From assembly GCF_001559795.1 (NCBI RefSeq), contig NZ_LOHY01000088.1, forward strand, positions 62,001-126,000: a DNA stretch of 64,000 nt, given 5' to 3'. The stretch comes from Pseudostreptobacillus hongkongensis. GTDB lineage: Bacteria > Fusobacteriota > Fusobacteriia > Fusobacteriales > Leptotrichiaceae. Under the pieces are notes generated by a model. It saw only the letters and a list, made by a program, of their open reading frames with translations. It was not told the origin of the DNA and made no database searches. Positions 17,906 through 27,788 of the stretch are shown piece by piece; position 1 is the stretch's first letter, and the number at the start of each line of letters is the position of its first letter. A program made the translations under genes and the position numbers.

Positions 17906-17934
17906 TTGTATTAATTTTAGAAATAAAGTATAAT
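17906..17934 (+). promoter_or_regulatory. ruvC operon promoter
   Basis: TTGTAT (17906-17911), a 17-bp spacer and a perfect TATAAT (17929-17934) lie 16 nt before the ruvC start codon. The leader is therefore very short, with the Shine-Dalgarno GAGGTG near its 5' end. Confidence 0.7.
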
Positions 17935-17950
17935 ACTTTAGAGGTGAACT

Positions 17951-18541
17951 ATGAGAATACTAGGAATAGATCCAGGTACAGCTATAGTAGGTTATTCTAT
18001 ATTAGATTATAAAAATAATAAAATAGAACTTATAGACTATGGGTGTATATATACTGATAAAGATTTAGATATGGCTTTAAGACTTGAACAAATATACTTG
18101 AAATTAGAAAGTATAATAAACTTATATAAACCAGATCAGATGGCTATAGAAGAACTATTCTTCTTTAAAAATCAGAAAACTATAATCTCAGTTGCTCAAG
18201 CAAGAGGAGTTATAGTTTTAAAAGCACAAATGTCTGGAATTGAAATCTTTAATTATACTCCGTTACAGGTTAAAACTGGTATAACAGGTTATGGACGTGC
18301 AAGTAAAAAACAAGTACAAGAAATGACCAAGGTAATACTTAAATTAAAAGAAATACCTAAACCAGATGATGCAGCAGATGCAATAGCTATAGGGATAAAT
18401 CATATTAATACTATAAAAGGTGTAGGGTATATATTAAATAATCCTAGAGGAAACGTTAATAAAGTGACCTTGTTAAAAGAAAAAAAAGGAAATGAAATAA
18501 GCCTTGAAGATTATAAAAATATGTTTAATAAAAAGAGGTAG
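17951..18541 (+). CDS. ruvC: Holliday junction resolvase RuvC
   Basis: A 196-aa endonuclease that resolves Holliday junctions with RuvAB. It shows the RNase H-like fold motifs MRILGIDPGTAIVGY (catalytic Asp7), IEELFFFKNQKT (catalytic Glu) and KPDDAADAIAIGI (C-terminal acidic pair). It is about 30 residues longer than E. coli RuvC, with an extra charged tail. ruvA and ruvB are not in this window. It is followed 2 nt later by nrnA. Confidence 0.95.
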   Translation: MRILGIDPGTAIVGYSILDYKNNKIELIDYGCIYTDKDLDMALRLEQIYLKLESIINLYKPDQMAIEELFFFKNQKTIISVAQARGVIVLKAQMSGIEIFNYTPLQVKTGITGYGRASKKQVQEMTKVILKLKEIPKPDDAADAIAIGINHINTIKGVGYILNNPRGNVNKVTLLKEKKGNEISLEDYKNMFNKKR

Positions 18542-18543
18542 AG

Positions 18544-19497
18544 ATGCTAAATAAAATAAAAGAAACTGTAGATAAATATAAGAATATAATAATATCAGCA
18601 CATGTTAATCCAGATGGAGATGCTTTTGGTGCTTTATTTACATTAAAATATATTATAGAAGAATATGCGCCTGACAAAAATGTAGATATAGTAATACAAT
18701 ATGAATTACCTAAATATATTTATAAATTTCCTGAAAGTTCGTGTATAAAAAATAGTTATAATGAAAAAGAAGTTGAGCTTGTTATAATGGTTGATACAGC
18801 AAGTATGGAACGTGCAGCTATAGACAATAATATATTTAAAATTGCAAAAGAGACTATAAATATAGATCATCATATTAGTAATACAAAATACTTAAATATT
18901 AATTATGTGGAAGATATTTCTTCTACATCAGAATTACTTTATAAATTTTTAGAATTATTTAATGTTAAGCTAAGTGAAAAGATAGCTAAATTTATGTATT
19001 TAGGAATAATTAATGATACGGGTAATTTTAGACATGGAAATGTGACTAAAAATACATTTGAAGTAAGTGCTAAACTTATGGAAGTTGGAATAAATAATAA
19101 TGAAATAAGTAATATACTATTTTCTAAATCAAAAGGTAAGGCTAAAGCTTTTGGACTTGCTTTATTTGATTATACTTTTATTAAAGAATTAGGTTTTGCA
19201 TATTACTTTATTTGTAAAGAAAAAATGAAAGAATATAATTTAACAGATGAGGATGTAGATGGTATATCAGAATTATTAATAAGTATAGATGGAGTAAAAG
19301 TTTCTTTATTTATTAGAGAAGATGAAAAATCTAATTTGAAAGGTAGCTTAAGATCTAAAAAAATAGATGTAAATAATGTTGCAGGAGTTCTTGGTGGTGG
19401 AGGCCACAAACTTGCTTCAGGTTTTAGAACTAATTTATGCTTTGATGAAGTTATGGATATTATTATCAAAAAATTGGAAGGAGAAGAAAATGCGTAA
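18544..19497 (+). CDS. nrnA: DHH/DHHA1 phosphoesterase, NrnA-like
   Basis: A 317-aa protein with an N-terminal DHH domain (AHVNPDGDAFGALF, MVDTAS, IDHHISN) and a C-terminal DHHA1 domain ending in GGGGHKLASGF. This is the NrnA nanoRNase/pAp-phosphatase or c-di-AMP-related phosphodiesterase (GdpP-like DHH) group, without membrane or GGDEF domains. Because disA is in the same window, breakdown of pApA is a reasonable inferred role. It overlaps the next gene by 8 bp. Confidence 0.88.
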   Translation: MLNKIKETVDKYKNIIISAHVNPDGDAFGALFTLKYIIEEYAPDKNVDIVIQYELPKYIYKFPESSCIKNSYNEKEVELVIMVDTASMERAAIDNNIFKIAKETINIDHHISNTKYLNINYVEDISSTSELLYKFLELFNVKLSEKIAKFMYLGIINDTGNFRHGNVTKNTFEVSAKLMEVGINNNEISNILFSKSKGKAKAFGLALFDYTFIKELGFAYYFICKEKMKEYNLTDEDVDGISELLISIDGVKVSLFIREDEKSNLKGSLRSKKIDVNNVAGVLGGGGHKLASGFRTNLCFDEVMDIIIKKLEGEENA

Positions 19498-19771
19498 ATA
19501 TTTAACAGCCTTGTTATTACCTTTAACTTTCTCTTGCTATGTTATTGAGACTCCTATGTCTAAATATACAGCAAAAGAAGTAAGTGCTATTGCAAGTAAA
19601 AAGGTTATGGAAGTAGAAAATGAAGAGATTACATATTCAGATACAAGAATTATGAAAAAAGGATATGGTAAATGGTATTTAACACTTTATGGTAAGAAGA
19701 ATCTGTTTAAATTTGAAATAGATGAAAATGGAAATATATTAAAATATGAAAAACTAGATTATAATAATTAA
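19490..19771 (+). CDS. Small putative lipoprotein
   Basis: A 93-aa protein starting MRKYLTALLLPLTFSCYV, where LTFSC is a plausible lipobox, so the mature protein would be about 78 aa. The start at 19490 follows GGAAGGAG. A longer frame that begins inside nrnA gives no recognisable extra domain and would bury the signal peptide. The body (GYGKWYLTLYGKKNLFKFEIDENGNILKYE) has a beta-strand pattern vaguely like PepSY domains. Function is unknown. Confidence 0.65.
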   Translation: MRKYLTALLLPLTFSCYVIETPMSKYTAKEVSAIASKKVMEVENEEITYSDTRIMKKGYGKWYLTLYGKKNLFKFEIDENGNILKYEKLDYNN

Positions 19772-19773
19772 TT

Positions 19774-19796
19774 AAGTGGAGCATGTCTCCACTTTT
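19774..19796 (+). terminator. Terminator of the ruvC-nrnA operon
   Basis: Stem AAGTGGAG/CTCCACTT with loop CATGT is followed by TTAAATT. The T-tract is short. Confidence 0.7.
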
Positions 19797-19802
19797 AAAT
19801 TA

Positions 19803-19948
19803 ATACCTGAATTAAAATTAACAGGTAAGTTCTATATCACAGATAATAAAGCCTCATCTTTTGGTCAAAATCTAAACTTGAAGATAATTATAAAATTACA
19901 GTTAATTATTCGGGTATAAAAAATGATATCAAAGAACAACTAAATTAG
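19803..19948 (+). pseudogene. Frameshifted 3' remnant of an unidentified gene
   Basis: Two consecutive open frames join into one protein-like stretch if a single-base shift is allowed near 19856-19862. The first reads IPELKLTGKFYITDNKAS and the second FWSKSKLEDNYKITVNYSG then KNDIKEQLN and a TAG stop at 19946-19948. No start codon or Shine-Dalgarno precedes it. It looks like the decayed end of a secreted or lipoprotein gene. The parent family is not recognised. Confidence 0.4.
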
Positions 19949-19983
19949 AAATTACATTAAATATGATATATACTTGGTAAAAT

Positions 19984-20018
19984 AAAAAGCGTTTTGAACA
20001 CATGTTCTTAACGCTTTT
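19984..20018 (-). terminator. Terminator of the cutC-tetR operon (minus strand)
   Basis: Arms AAAAGCGTT and AACGCTTTT flank an inner GAAC/GTTC pair. On the minus strand the hairpin is followed by a T-rich tract. It directly abuts the tetR stop. Confidence 0.8.
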
Positions 20019-20688
20019 AATCATTTATCATTTTTTCTATTAAGATATCAAAGAATTTTAAAAATTCATCAACAGGTTCTAAACTTTGCTCTCTTTTAAG
20101 TTTTAGACAACTTCCTTCTAAGTTGTTTATTAAAAGATAAGTATAAAATTCAGTGTAATCAGATCTATATTTTTCATGAACACAGCTAAGAGTCTCAAGA
20201 AAAAGATAAATTCTGTTTTCTATTTGTTTAAATGAATCTGAAATTTTTTCATTAATTTCATTACTTAAATTTGAAAGTTCTGCATTTAAGTTTCCTAAAG
20301 GTGAACCACCATAGAATTTAATGGTGTTTTCTTCTATATTTCCAAACAAACTATTTTCATTATTTTCTTTTTCTTGATTATCATTTTCTATTTCTATTAT
20401 TGCTATATTATTAAGAAAGATAGAAAAAAAAGATTTTAATTTAAATATTGATAAATCATCTACAGTATTATCAAAAAGATCTAGTATTCTTTTTGTTTGG
20501 TACTCTATTACGTTTAAAAGTAATTCATCTTTATTTTTAAAGTAGTAATATAAAGAACCTTTTGGAATATTACAAACTTCAAGTATTTCATTAAGTCCAG
20601 TATTTACATATCCATTACGAAAAAAAAGATTAGCACTTTGTATTATTACATTTTCTTTTTTTTTGGAAAGATCTTTTTTGTTTGCCAT
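20017..20688 (-). CDS. TetR/AcrR family transcriptional regulator
   Basis: A 223-aa regulator. The N-terminal helix-turn-helix (IIQSANLFFRNGYVNTGLNEI then CNIPKGSLYYYFKNKDELL) is canonical TetR. The rest is a ligand/dimer domain without recognisable specificity. It lies 27 bp behind cutC on the same strand and probably shares its transcript, so it may respond to metal or envelope stress, but that is inference from position only. Confidence 0.88.
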   Translation of the reverse strand: MANKKDLSKKKENVIIQSANLFFRNGYVNTGLNEILEVCNIPKGSLYYYFKNKDELLLNVIEYQTKRILDLFDNTVDDLSIFKLKSFFSIFLNNIAIIEIENDNQEKENNENSLFGNIEENTIKFYGGSPLGNLNAELSNLSNEINEKISDSFKQIENRIYLFLETLSCVHEKYRSDYTEFYTYLLINNLEGSCLKLKREQSLEPVDEFLKFFDILIEKMIND

Positions 20689-20715
20689 ATTTTTTCACCT
20701 CTATATATTGTAAAC

Positions 20716-21408
20716 TTAAAATGTTATAAAGTCAATAGATTGTAATTTTTCTTCTGATGTAATAGTATTTTTACCAAAATTAATATCATAATCATTCTCT
20801 ATTAATTCAGAAAAAGAACCATGCATATTTTTAATACCATTTTCTTTGAAAATATGTATATTTTCAGTATTTACACCACTACCTACTAATATATTTTCAA
20901 AAATATTACAAGCATTTAATATGTTATCTAGACCATCTAAAGCAATTTTTTCATGTCCTGATGTAAGTATTCTATCAATATTCATATTTTTTAATAGTTT
21001 AATATTTTTTAAGTAATTATCAGAAACATCTATAGCTCTATGGAATATTGCTTCTTTTTTGTATTTATGAATTAAAGTTATAAACCTATTTGTTTTATCT
21101 ATATCTATTGTTTTATCCTTATTTAAAAATCCAAATACTATTCCTTGAACTCCAAGTTCTAAAAAAGTTTTAGCGTCTTCATACATCATATCAAATTCGT
21201 GTTTTGTATAATTAAAATCGCCTTCTCTACATCTAATCATAGTTACAACTGGATGTTTTGAAATGTTTATTGCAGTTTTAACAAAATTAAAGCTAGGTGT
21301 AAGTCCACCACAGCTTAACCCTTGATTTAATTCTAATCTAGCTATATTTTTAAATTTATTACAAATATAAATGTCTTCTATATTTCCTACACAAATTTCT
21401 AAACTCAT
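20716..21408 (-). CDS. cutC: Copper homeostasis protein CutC
   Basis: A 230-aa TIM-barrel protein of the CutC family: RLELNQGLSCGGLTPS, VVTMIRCREGDFNYT, GVQGIVFGFLNKD, FHRAIDVS and DRILTSGHE occur in the expected order. It was originally linked to copper tolerance, and its enzymatic role remains debated. The ATG is preceded by GGAGG at 5-6 nt. It is the first gene of a minus-strand pair with a TetR regulator. Confidence 0.9.
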   Translation of the reverse strand: MSLEICVGNIEDIYICNKFKNIARLELNQGLSCGGLTPSFNFVKTAINISKHPVVTMIRCREGDFNYTKHEFDMMYEDAKTFLELGVQGIVFGFLNKDKTIDIDKTNRFITLIHKYKKEAIFHRAIDVSDNYLKNIKLLKNMNIDRILTSGHEKIALDGLDNILNACNIFENILVGSGVNTENIHIFKENGIKNMHGSFSELIENDYDINFGKNTITSEEKLQSIDFITF

Positions 21409-21425
21409 ATTACCTCCATTTATAA

Positions 21426-21434
21426 ATTATACCA
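21426..21434 (-). promoter_or_regulatory. cutC promoter, extended -10
   Basis: Minus-strand TGGTATAAT forms an extended -10 about 18 nt upstream of the cutC start codon. There is no good -35, so the TGG extension probably compensates. The same TGGTATAAT word appears at trpS and in the 47-bp repeats. Confidence 0.6.
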
Positions 21435-21566
21435 CAAGATGAACCAAAAATATATTTTTTTAAAATAATTTATTATATACATTTAGAAAAAGGGGAAAAA
21501 CTGGTAAAATTTTAATAAATTTAGTATAATAAAAAATATAAGAAGAGATATATTAGGAGGTATTTT

Positions 21567-22067
21567 ATGCAAGTTACTATGGGTGGAATTCCTATGGAAT
21601 TATTAGGGAAAGAAGTTAAAGTTGGAGATAAAGCACCATTATTTAAAGCAGTTAATGTAGATTTATCTGAATTTAGATTAGAAGATCATTTAGGAAAGGC
21701 TATAGTTCTTACATGTTTTCCATCAGTTGATACAGGAATATGTGCAGTTCAAGCAGCTAAATTTAATAATGAAGTTGGGAAATTAGGAGATAAAGCTTTA
21801 GTTGTTACAGTATCAAATGATTTACCTTTTGCTTTAACTAGATATTGTGCAGCAGAAGGTGTTGAAAATGCAATAACAGTTTCAGATCATAAAGATTTAG
21901 ATTTTTCAATGCAATATGGGATGTTAATTGGAGATTTAAGACTTTTAGCAAGAGCAGTGTTTGTAATAGATCAAGAAGGTGTAATTAGATATAAAGAACT
22001 TGCTAGTGAAGTTAAAAGCGAATTAAACTATGAAAAAGCTTTAGAGGCCTTAAAAGAATTAATATAA
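21567..22067 (+). CDS. tpx: Thiol peroxidase Tpx
   Basis: A 166-aa atypical 2-Cys peroxiredoxin that reduces hydroperoxides using thioredoxin. The peroxidatic Cys59 is in FPSVDTGICAVQ and the resolving Cys94 in RYCAAEG, spaced as in E. coli Tpx. MGGIPMELLGKEVKVGD is the normal family start. An AGGAGG stands 7 nt before the ATG, and a TATAAT at 21525-21530 is the likely -10. A terminator-like hairpin overlaps the stop. Confidence 0.95.
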   Translation: MQVTMGGIPMELLGKEVKVGDKAPLFKAVNVDLSEFRLEDHLGKAIVLTCFPSVDTGICAVQAAKFNNEVGKLGDKALVVTVSNDLPFALTRYCAAEGVENAITVSDHKDLDFSMQYGMLIGDLRLLARAVFVIDQEGVIRYKELASEVKSELNYEKALEALKELI

Positions 22068-22091
22068 ACTGAATCGTATGATTCAGTTTTT
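22066..22091 (+). terminator. Terminator/attenuator between tpx and dus
   Basis: A perfect 10-bp stem AAACTGAATC/GATTCAGTTT with loop GTAT is followed by TT. The dus Shine-Dalgarno (AGGAG, 22096-22100) starts 5 nt later, so dus has no room for its own promoter downstream of it. Confidence 0.8.
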
Positions 22092-22104
22092 AAATAGGAG
22101 AAAA

Positions 22105-23034
22105 ATGAGAAAAAAGATATATATAGCACCTATGGCAGGTGTAACAGATTATACATTTAGACTTATACATGAAGAGTTTAAACCAGATCTTATGTTTACA
22201 GAAATGATAAATTCAAATATAATAGCAAATACAAAAATAAAAGAAGTTCCTAAAATTTTAAGGTTAAGAAAAGGAAATGCTGTTCAAATTTTTGGTGAAA
22301 ATATTGAAAATCTTAAATTTTGTGCTAAATATGTGGAAAGTTTAGGGGTTGATCATATAAATCTTAATTGTGGTTGCCCTATGAAAAAGATATCTAGTAG
22401 CGGTAATGGTGCTGCTCTTTTAAGAGAACCTGAGAAAATTTATTCTATAGTTTCAGAATTAAAGGAAATTTTGAATCCTTATACTAAAATTTCTTTGAAA
22501 ATAAGATTGGGATATGAAGAAGCAGATAAATATATGGATATAGCTAAAATTGCTGAAAAATTAAAATGCCATCATATTACAGTTCATGGAAGAACCAAAG
22601 CTCAGATGTATACAGGGAGTTCAGATTGGAATGCTATAAAAGAAGTAAAAGAAAATATTTCAATACCAGTTATAGGGAATGGAGATATTTTAACACCAGA
22701 AGATGCATTGGAAAAAATAAATTATTCAGGTGTTGATGGTATTATGCTTGCAAGGGGATTATTTGGTAATCCGTGGCTTATATCACAAATAAGAGAAATA
22801 TTAGAATTTGGAAAAGTTAAAACAATAGTGACTGATATAGATAAAATTAATATGTTGATCAAATATTTAAAACAATATGAATTAGATAATAATGGAAAAT
22901 TTATACCTGATATAAAAAAACATATATTTTGGTATACTGAAAATTTTGAAAATTCTGATTATATAAAAAATGAAGTAAACAAATATGATGATTATACTAA
23001 AATTATAAATGTTATAGAAACTAGTATAAAATAA
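22105..23034 (+). CDS. tRNA-dihydrouridine synthase
   Basis: A 309-aa FMN-dependent enzyme that reduces uridine in tRNA. The TIM barrel begins IYIAPMAGVTDYTFR. The catalytic Cys lies in LNCGCPMKK, and FMN/tRNA contacts are expected in SLKIRLG, TVHGRTKAQMYTG and GNGDI. The start at MRKKIYIAP follows AGGAG. The 27-nt longer frame runs through the hairpin and is rejected. DusB-like by overall pattern, but the target position is not established. Confidence 0.93.
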   Translation: MRKKIYIAPMAGVTDYTFRLIHEEFKPDLMFTEMINSNIIANTKIKEVPKILRLRKGNAVQIFGENIENLKFCAKYVESLGVDHINLNCGCPMKKISSSGNGAALLREPEKIYSIVSELKEILNPYTKISLKIRLGYEEADKYMDIAKIAEKLKCHHITVHGRTKAQMYTGSSDWNAIKEVKENISIPVIGNGDILTPEDALEKINYSGVDGIMLARGLFGNPWLISQIREILEFGKVKTIVTDIDKINMLIKYLKQYELDNNGKFIPDIKKHIFWYTENFENSDYIKNEVNKYDDYTKIINVIETSIK

Positions 23035-23045
23035 TATATATATTC

Positions 23046-23074
23046 TTGATAATAGTTGTGAAAAAAGGTATAAT
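23046..23074 (+). promoter_or_regulatory. mnmA promoter
   Basis: TTGATA (23046-23051), a 17-bp spacer and a perfect TATAAT (23069-23074) lie 37 nt before the mnmA start codon. Confidence 0.75.
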
Positions 23075-23078
23075 ATAA

Positions 23079-24188
<1,110 letters not shown>

Positions 24189-24197
24189 GAGGTCGTA

Positions 24198-25991
24198 ATG
24201 TTTTGGAATTTATTTAAAAAAGAAAAGAAAAACATTCATAAAGAATCTGTTAAAATAAAAGTTTTTGATGAAAATTTAAATGAAGAAATATTAGTTGAAA
24301 AAGACAAGTGGATAAAGACTTTCCTATATCCTAAAATGAAAGAAAATATAAATAATACAGAAAATTTATATAATCTTTTACTTATAGCACTTAATTATAA
24401 TATATATGAAGAAGTATTAGAATTTGCCCTTATATTAAAAGATAAGGAACACTCATCTTTAAGATCCATGGAAATTTTATCAGAAATATATTTTTGTTCA
24501 AGTGATTATAGAGAAGTTTTATTTATTATAGATAAATATATAAGTGATGGAAATAATTTAAGCGGTATACTTTATTATTACTATGCACTTTCTCATCTAT
24601 ATTTAGAACTTGATGTAGAATATGAAGAAATAATAATAGAAGGATTAACTAAGTTTCCTAATAATAAAAAACTTGTTAAAGAATTTATAGAAATGTTAAA
24701 TTCTAAAGAAGTTCATAATGCAAATGAACTTATGAAAAAAATGTCAGAAATAGATGGAGCGTATAGATTATGTATGATATTTGCAAAAAAAGAATATAAA
24801 AGTTCAAGATATCCTAGTGCAAATATATATATCTTAAAATCTATATTGTATGCTAAAAATAGAGTTGATATTTTATGTGAGATATCTGAAATATTGTTTA
24901 AGTATAATCAGTTTAGTGAATTTGAAGATCATATACTTACCAAATTTGATATTAATGAAAGAAAACTAGATTTCTGTAATATAGTTTTAAAATATTATTA
25001 TCTTGTTATGAAATATATAGAAGGTCTAGATCTTTTAAAACAAATGTATGATATAAAACTTTATGATGAAAAGATTTTAAATAAATTAGTGTTTTATGAG
25101 AATGAATTTTTAAAAATGAAGTTAAAAAATAATAATATCGTTCTTTATGATAGAATTGAAAATGAAAATACAGATGGAAAGCAACAATATTTTAATATAT
25201 TACACCCTTTATACTACTATATTTTAAATAGAAATGAAAAATTAGAAGTATCTAAAGATAGTTTAACAAATATAATGTTTCTACCTATAGCATTTGATAC
25301 TGTTAAGCCTGTAAATAAAGAAATAAAAGATTATTTAAATATTATACCAGTTTTAATATTAGAAAAAATATACAAGTATACAAATATTAAGTTTCAGGTT
25401 ACATATAATAAAAATGAAACATCTTTTATTGCTAAAAAAGGAAATTATGATTTAAACTTCTTTAAAGGTATATCTCATGTTAATCCAAAATTAAAGTATA
25501 TAATAAGTGGTGTTTTAAAAGAAGAAAAAGATGGAACTTTTCTAGAAATATATAGATATGAATGTGAAAAAGATCAAATAGTTAGTATGGTTTCTCCAAT
25601 ACTTGTAACTAATGTTGATTCTTATTTGGCTATTAAAGTTATAAAAACTATAACAGATTATTTCAATATTATGCTTAATCTTAATGATTTTGATATTAAA
25701 TTAGAAGATATTAATAGTATCAAGTATAGTTTGAATTTATTCTTTGATTTTGATAAAAGTAATAAATATAGATATTGGACAATGTTTTCACAATTAGAAT
25801 ATTATATAAAAAATATAAGTAAAGAAGAAGATATATTAAAAGCACTTACAATAATTAAGTTTATGAATATATATAATATGGAATATGATGGAAGATATAG
25901 AAATATTTTATATGAATTAAACTTAAAACTAAATGATAATAAAGAAATAACATCTATAATTCGTTCTGTTTTTGATAAAGAGGTGAATTAA
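24198..25991 (+). CDS. Large protein of unknown function with TPR-like helical repeats
   Basis: A 597-aa soluble protein, not recognised. Residues about 50-300 are helical and repetitive (for example NLYNLLLIALNYNIYEEVLEF, SMEILSEIYFCSSDYREVLFI), like degenerate TPR. The second half is alpha/beta-like with ISHVNPKLKYIISGVLKEE. There is no signal peptide or membrane span. It starts 6 nt behind AGGAGG, 9 nt after mnmA, and its stop meets the next start, so it belongs to the mnmA-rsmB run. A scaffold role would be a guess. Confidence 0.75.
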   Translation: MFWNLFKKEKKNIHKESVKIKVFDENLNEEILVEKDKWIKTFLYPKMKENINNTENLYNLLLIALNYNIYEEVLEFALILKDKEHSSLRSMEILSEIYFCSSDYREVLFIIDKYISDGNNLSGILYYYYALSHLYLELDVEYEEIIIEGLTKFPNNKKLVKEFIEMLNSKEVHNANELMKKMSEIDGAYRLCMIFAKKEYKSSRYPSANIYILKSILYAKNRVDILCEISEILFKYNQFSEFEDHILTKFDINERKLDFCNIVLKYYYLVMKYIEGLDLLKQMYDIKLYDEKILNKLVFYENEFLKMKLKNNNIVLYDRIENENTDGKQQYFNILHPLYYYILNRNEKLEVSKDSLTNIMFLPIAFDTVKPVNKEIKDYLNIIPVLILEKIYKYTNIKFQVTYNKNETSFIAKKGNYDLNFFKGISHVNPKLKYIISGVLKEEKDGTFLEIYRYECEKDQIVSMVSPILVTNVDSYLAIKVIKTITDYFNIMLNLNDFDIKLEDINSIKYSLNLFFDFDKSNKYRYWTMFSQLEYYIKNISKEEDILKALTIIKFMNIYNMEYDGRYRNILYELNLKLNDNKEITSIIRSVFDKEVN

Positions 25992-26513
25992 ATGTTAAAA
26001 AAAATTGAAGTTAAGAATATAATATATATATTAATTTGTTTCATATATATTTATGTTTTAACTAATCCTTTAGCTAATTTATATATACTTTTAGGATCTT
26101 TACTATTTACTTTTATGAGTATATTTTTTATGCAAGATTTACTTACTAAGTTAGCTTATAAGAATAAAAAAATGTATATTTTTATATTAATATCTACATT
26201 TATAGCTTTTATATTTGAAAGTGTACTTAATTCATCAGATTTTATAAATGATTCTATTTTAAAGTTTAATATATTACTTACAATTATGTTTGTCACGAGG
26301 GTTATGTATATTCTATCTGGTATAATTATATCTTTTTATGTAGTTGATACTAAACAAAAAAGATATCTATTAATACCTATTTTATTCATACTATCTGGTA
26401 TATGTCTTTATCTTGAAATTATTAGTTCTTATGTACCTTATTTATATACACTAGCTATAATAGTGTACATAATTAATAATTTTATCAAAGCTGAGGAAGA
26501 AGGGGCTAAATAA
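25992..26513 (+). CDS. Polytopic membrane protein of unknown function
   Basis: A 173-aa protein with about five or six hydrophobic segments covering nearly its whole length and a charged tail EEEGAK. No family motif was recognised. It begins right after the preceding stop with GAGGTG as Shine-Dalgarno and overlaps rsmB by one base, which argues for a real, translated gene. Confidence 0.75.
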   Translation: MLKKIEVKNIIYILICFIYIYVLTNPLANLYILLGSLLFTFMSIFFMQDLLTKLAYKNKKMYIFILISTFIAFIFESVLNSSDFINDSILKFNILLTIMFVTRVMYILSGIIISFYVVDTKQKRYLLIPILFILSGICLYLEIISSYVPYLYTLAIIVYIINNFIKAEEEGAK

Positions 26514-27787
26514 TGAGTATAAAAAAAGATGTTGTTAAGTTAATTGAAGATATAATAGAAGATGGTAAGTATAGTAATATACAAATGAACTATATTTTTA
26601 GTAAAAATAGTTATACTAGAAATGAAAAGGCATTTATAAATAACATAGTTAATGTTACAATTAAAAATTTAATGTATATAGATTACATCATAGAAAGTTT
26701 AGCTAAGTCTCCTAAAAGATATATTAAACAGATATTAAGAGTGAGTCTTGCCCAAATTCTATATACTAGTGCAGATTATAAAGGGGTAGTTTTTGAAGCA
26801 GTAGAGATTGCTAAAGAATATAATGAATTTCAAGCAAAATTTGTTAATTCATTTTTACGTAATTTTATAGAAAAAAAAGAAGAACTTGAAATTAATGCAC
26901 CACTTAATGTTAAATTATCATATCCAAAATGGTTTGTAGAAAAAATGAAAATAGAATTTGGAGAAGATAAATATTTAGATGTGCTTAGAAGATATAAACA
27001 AAATAGTTATTTTTCTGTTAGAGTAAATCATAAAAAGTTATCTAAAGATAATTTTATTAAGTTAGTTAAAGATGTTGAAAGTGAAATCTTATTTGAAGTT
27101 GATAATGTATATTATTTAAATAATAATAAAATAACTAAAACAAGGGATTATTTATTAGGGAATATTCATATACAAGATGGTTCTTCTAATTTAGTTGTTA
27201 AAATTTTAAATGTTAAAGATACTGACTTAGTATATGATGCAGCAGCAGCTCCTGGTGGTAAATCGCTTGCTATACTAGAGGGGTATAATCCTTTAAAATT
27301 AGTTGCAACAGATATACATGAACATAAGGTGAATATGCTTAAGGAATTTGAAAAAGATTATGCTAACTTTGAAGCTATATGTTCAGATGCGACTAAATTT
27401 AATCAGGGGATGTATGATAAGATATTACTTGATGTACCTTGTTCTGGTATAGGAGTTTTAACTAAGAAACCTGAGAAAATATATAAATTAAAACAAAATG
27501 ATGTAAAAGAAATAAAAAAAATACAAAAGAAAATATTTGATAATGTGTATAAGTTATTAAAAGAAGGTGGAGAATTAGTATATAGTACATGTACTATACT
27601 TCAAAATGAAAATACTAATAATTTAGAATACTTTTTAAATAAATATCCTGAATTAGAAGTTGTTGATGTAGAATTTCCTAAGGAAGTTAAAATTATTAAG
27701 GATAGATTTGGAGGAAATTTAATTTCTTATGAAAATAAATATTTAGATGGATTTTATATAGTTAAATTAAAGAAAGGTAAGAATTAG
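26513..27787 (+). CDS. rsmB: 16S rRNA (cytosine-967-C5) methyltransferase RsmB
   Basis: A 424-aa protein with an N-terminal NusB-like RNA-binding domain (residues 1-130, with RQ-rich helices and RVSLAQILY) and a C-terminal SAM methyltransferase. YDAAAAPGGKSLAI is the SAM motif, LLDVPCSGIGVL the motif IV cysteine and VYSTCTI the catalytic cysteine motif VI. Length and order fit RsmB/Sun. The start overlaps the previous stop (TAATG). Confidence 0.94.
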   Translation: MSIKKDVVKLIEDIIEDGKYSNIQMNYIFSKNSYTRNEKAFINNIVNVTIKNLMYIDYIIESLAKSPKRYIKQILRVSLAQILYTSADYKGVVFEAVEIAKEYNEFQAKFVNSFLRNFIEKKEELEINAPLNVKLSYPKWFVEKMKIEFGEDKYLDVLRRYKQNSYFSVRVNHKKLSKDNFIKLVKDVESEILFEVDNVYYLNNNKITKTRDYLLGNIHIQDGSSNLVVKILNVKDTDLVYDAAAAPGGKSLAILEGYNPLKLVATDIHEHKVNMLKEFEKDYANFEAICSDATKFNQGMYDKILLDVPCSGIGVLTKKPEKIYKLKQNDVKEIKKIQKKIFDNVYKLLKEGGELVYSTCTILQNENTNNLEYFLNKYPELEVVDVEFPKEVKIIKDRFGGNLISYENKYLDGFYIVKLKKGKN

Positions 27788-27788
27788 A

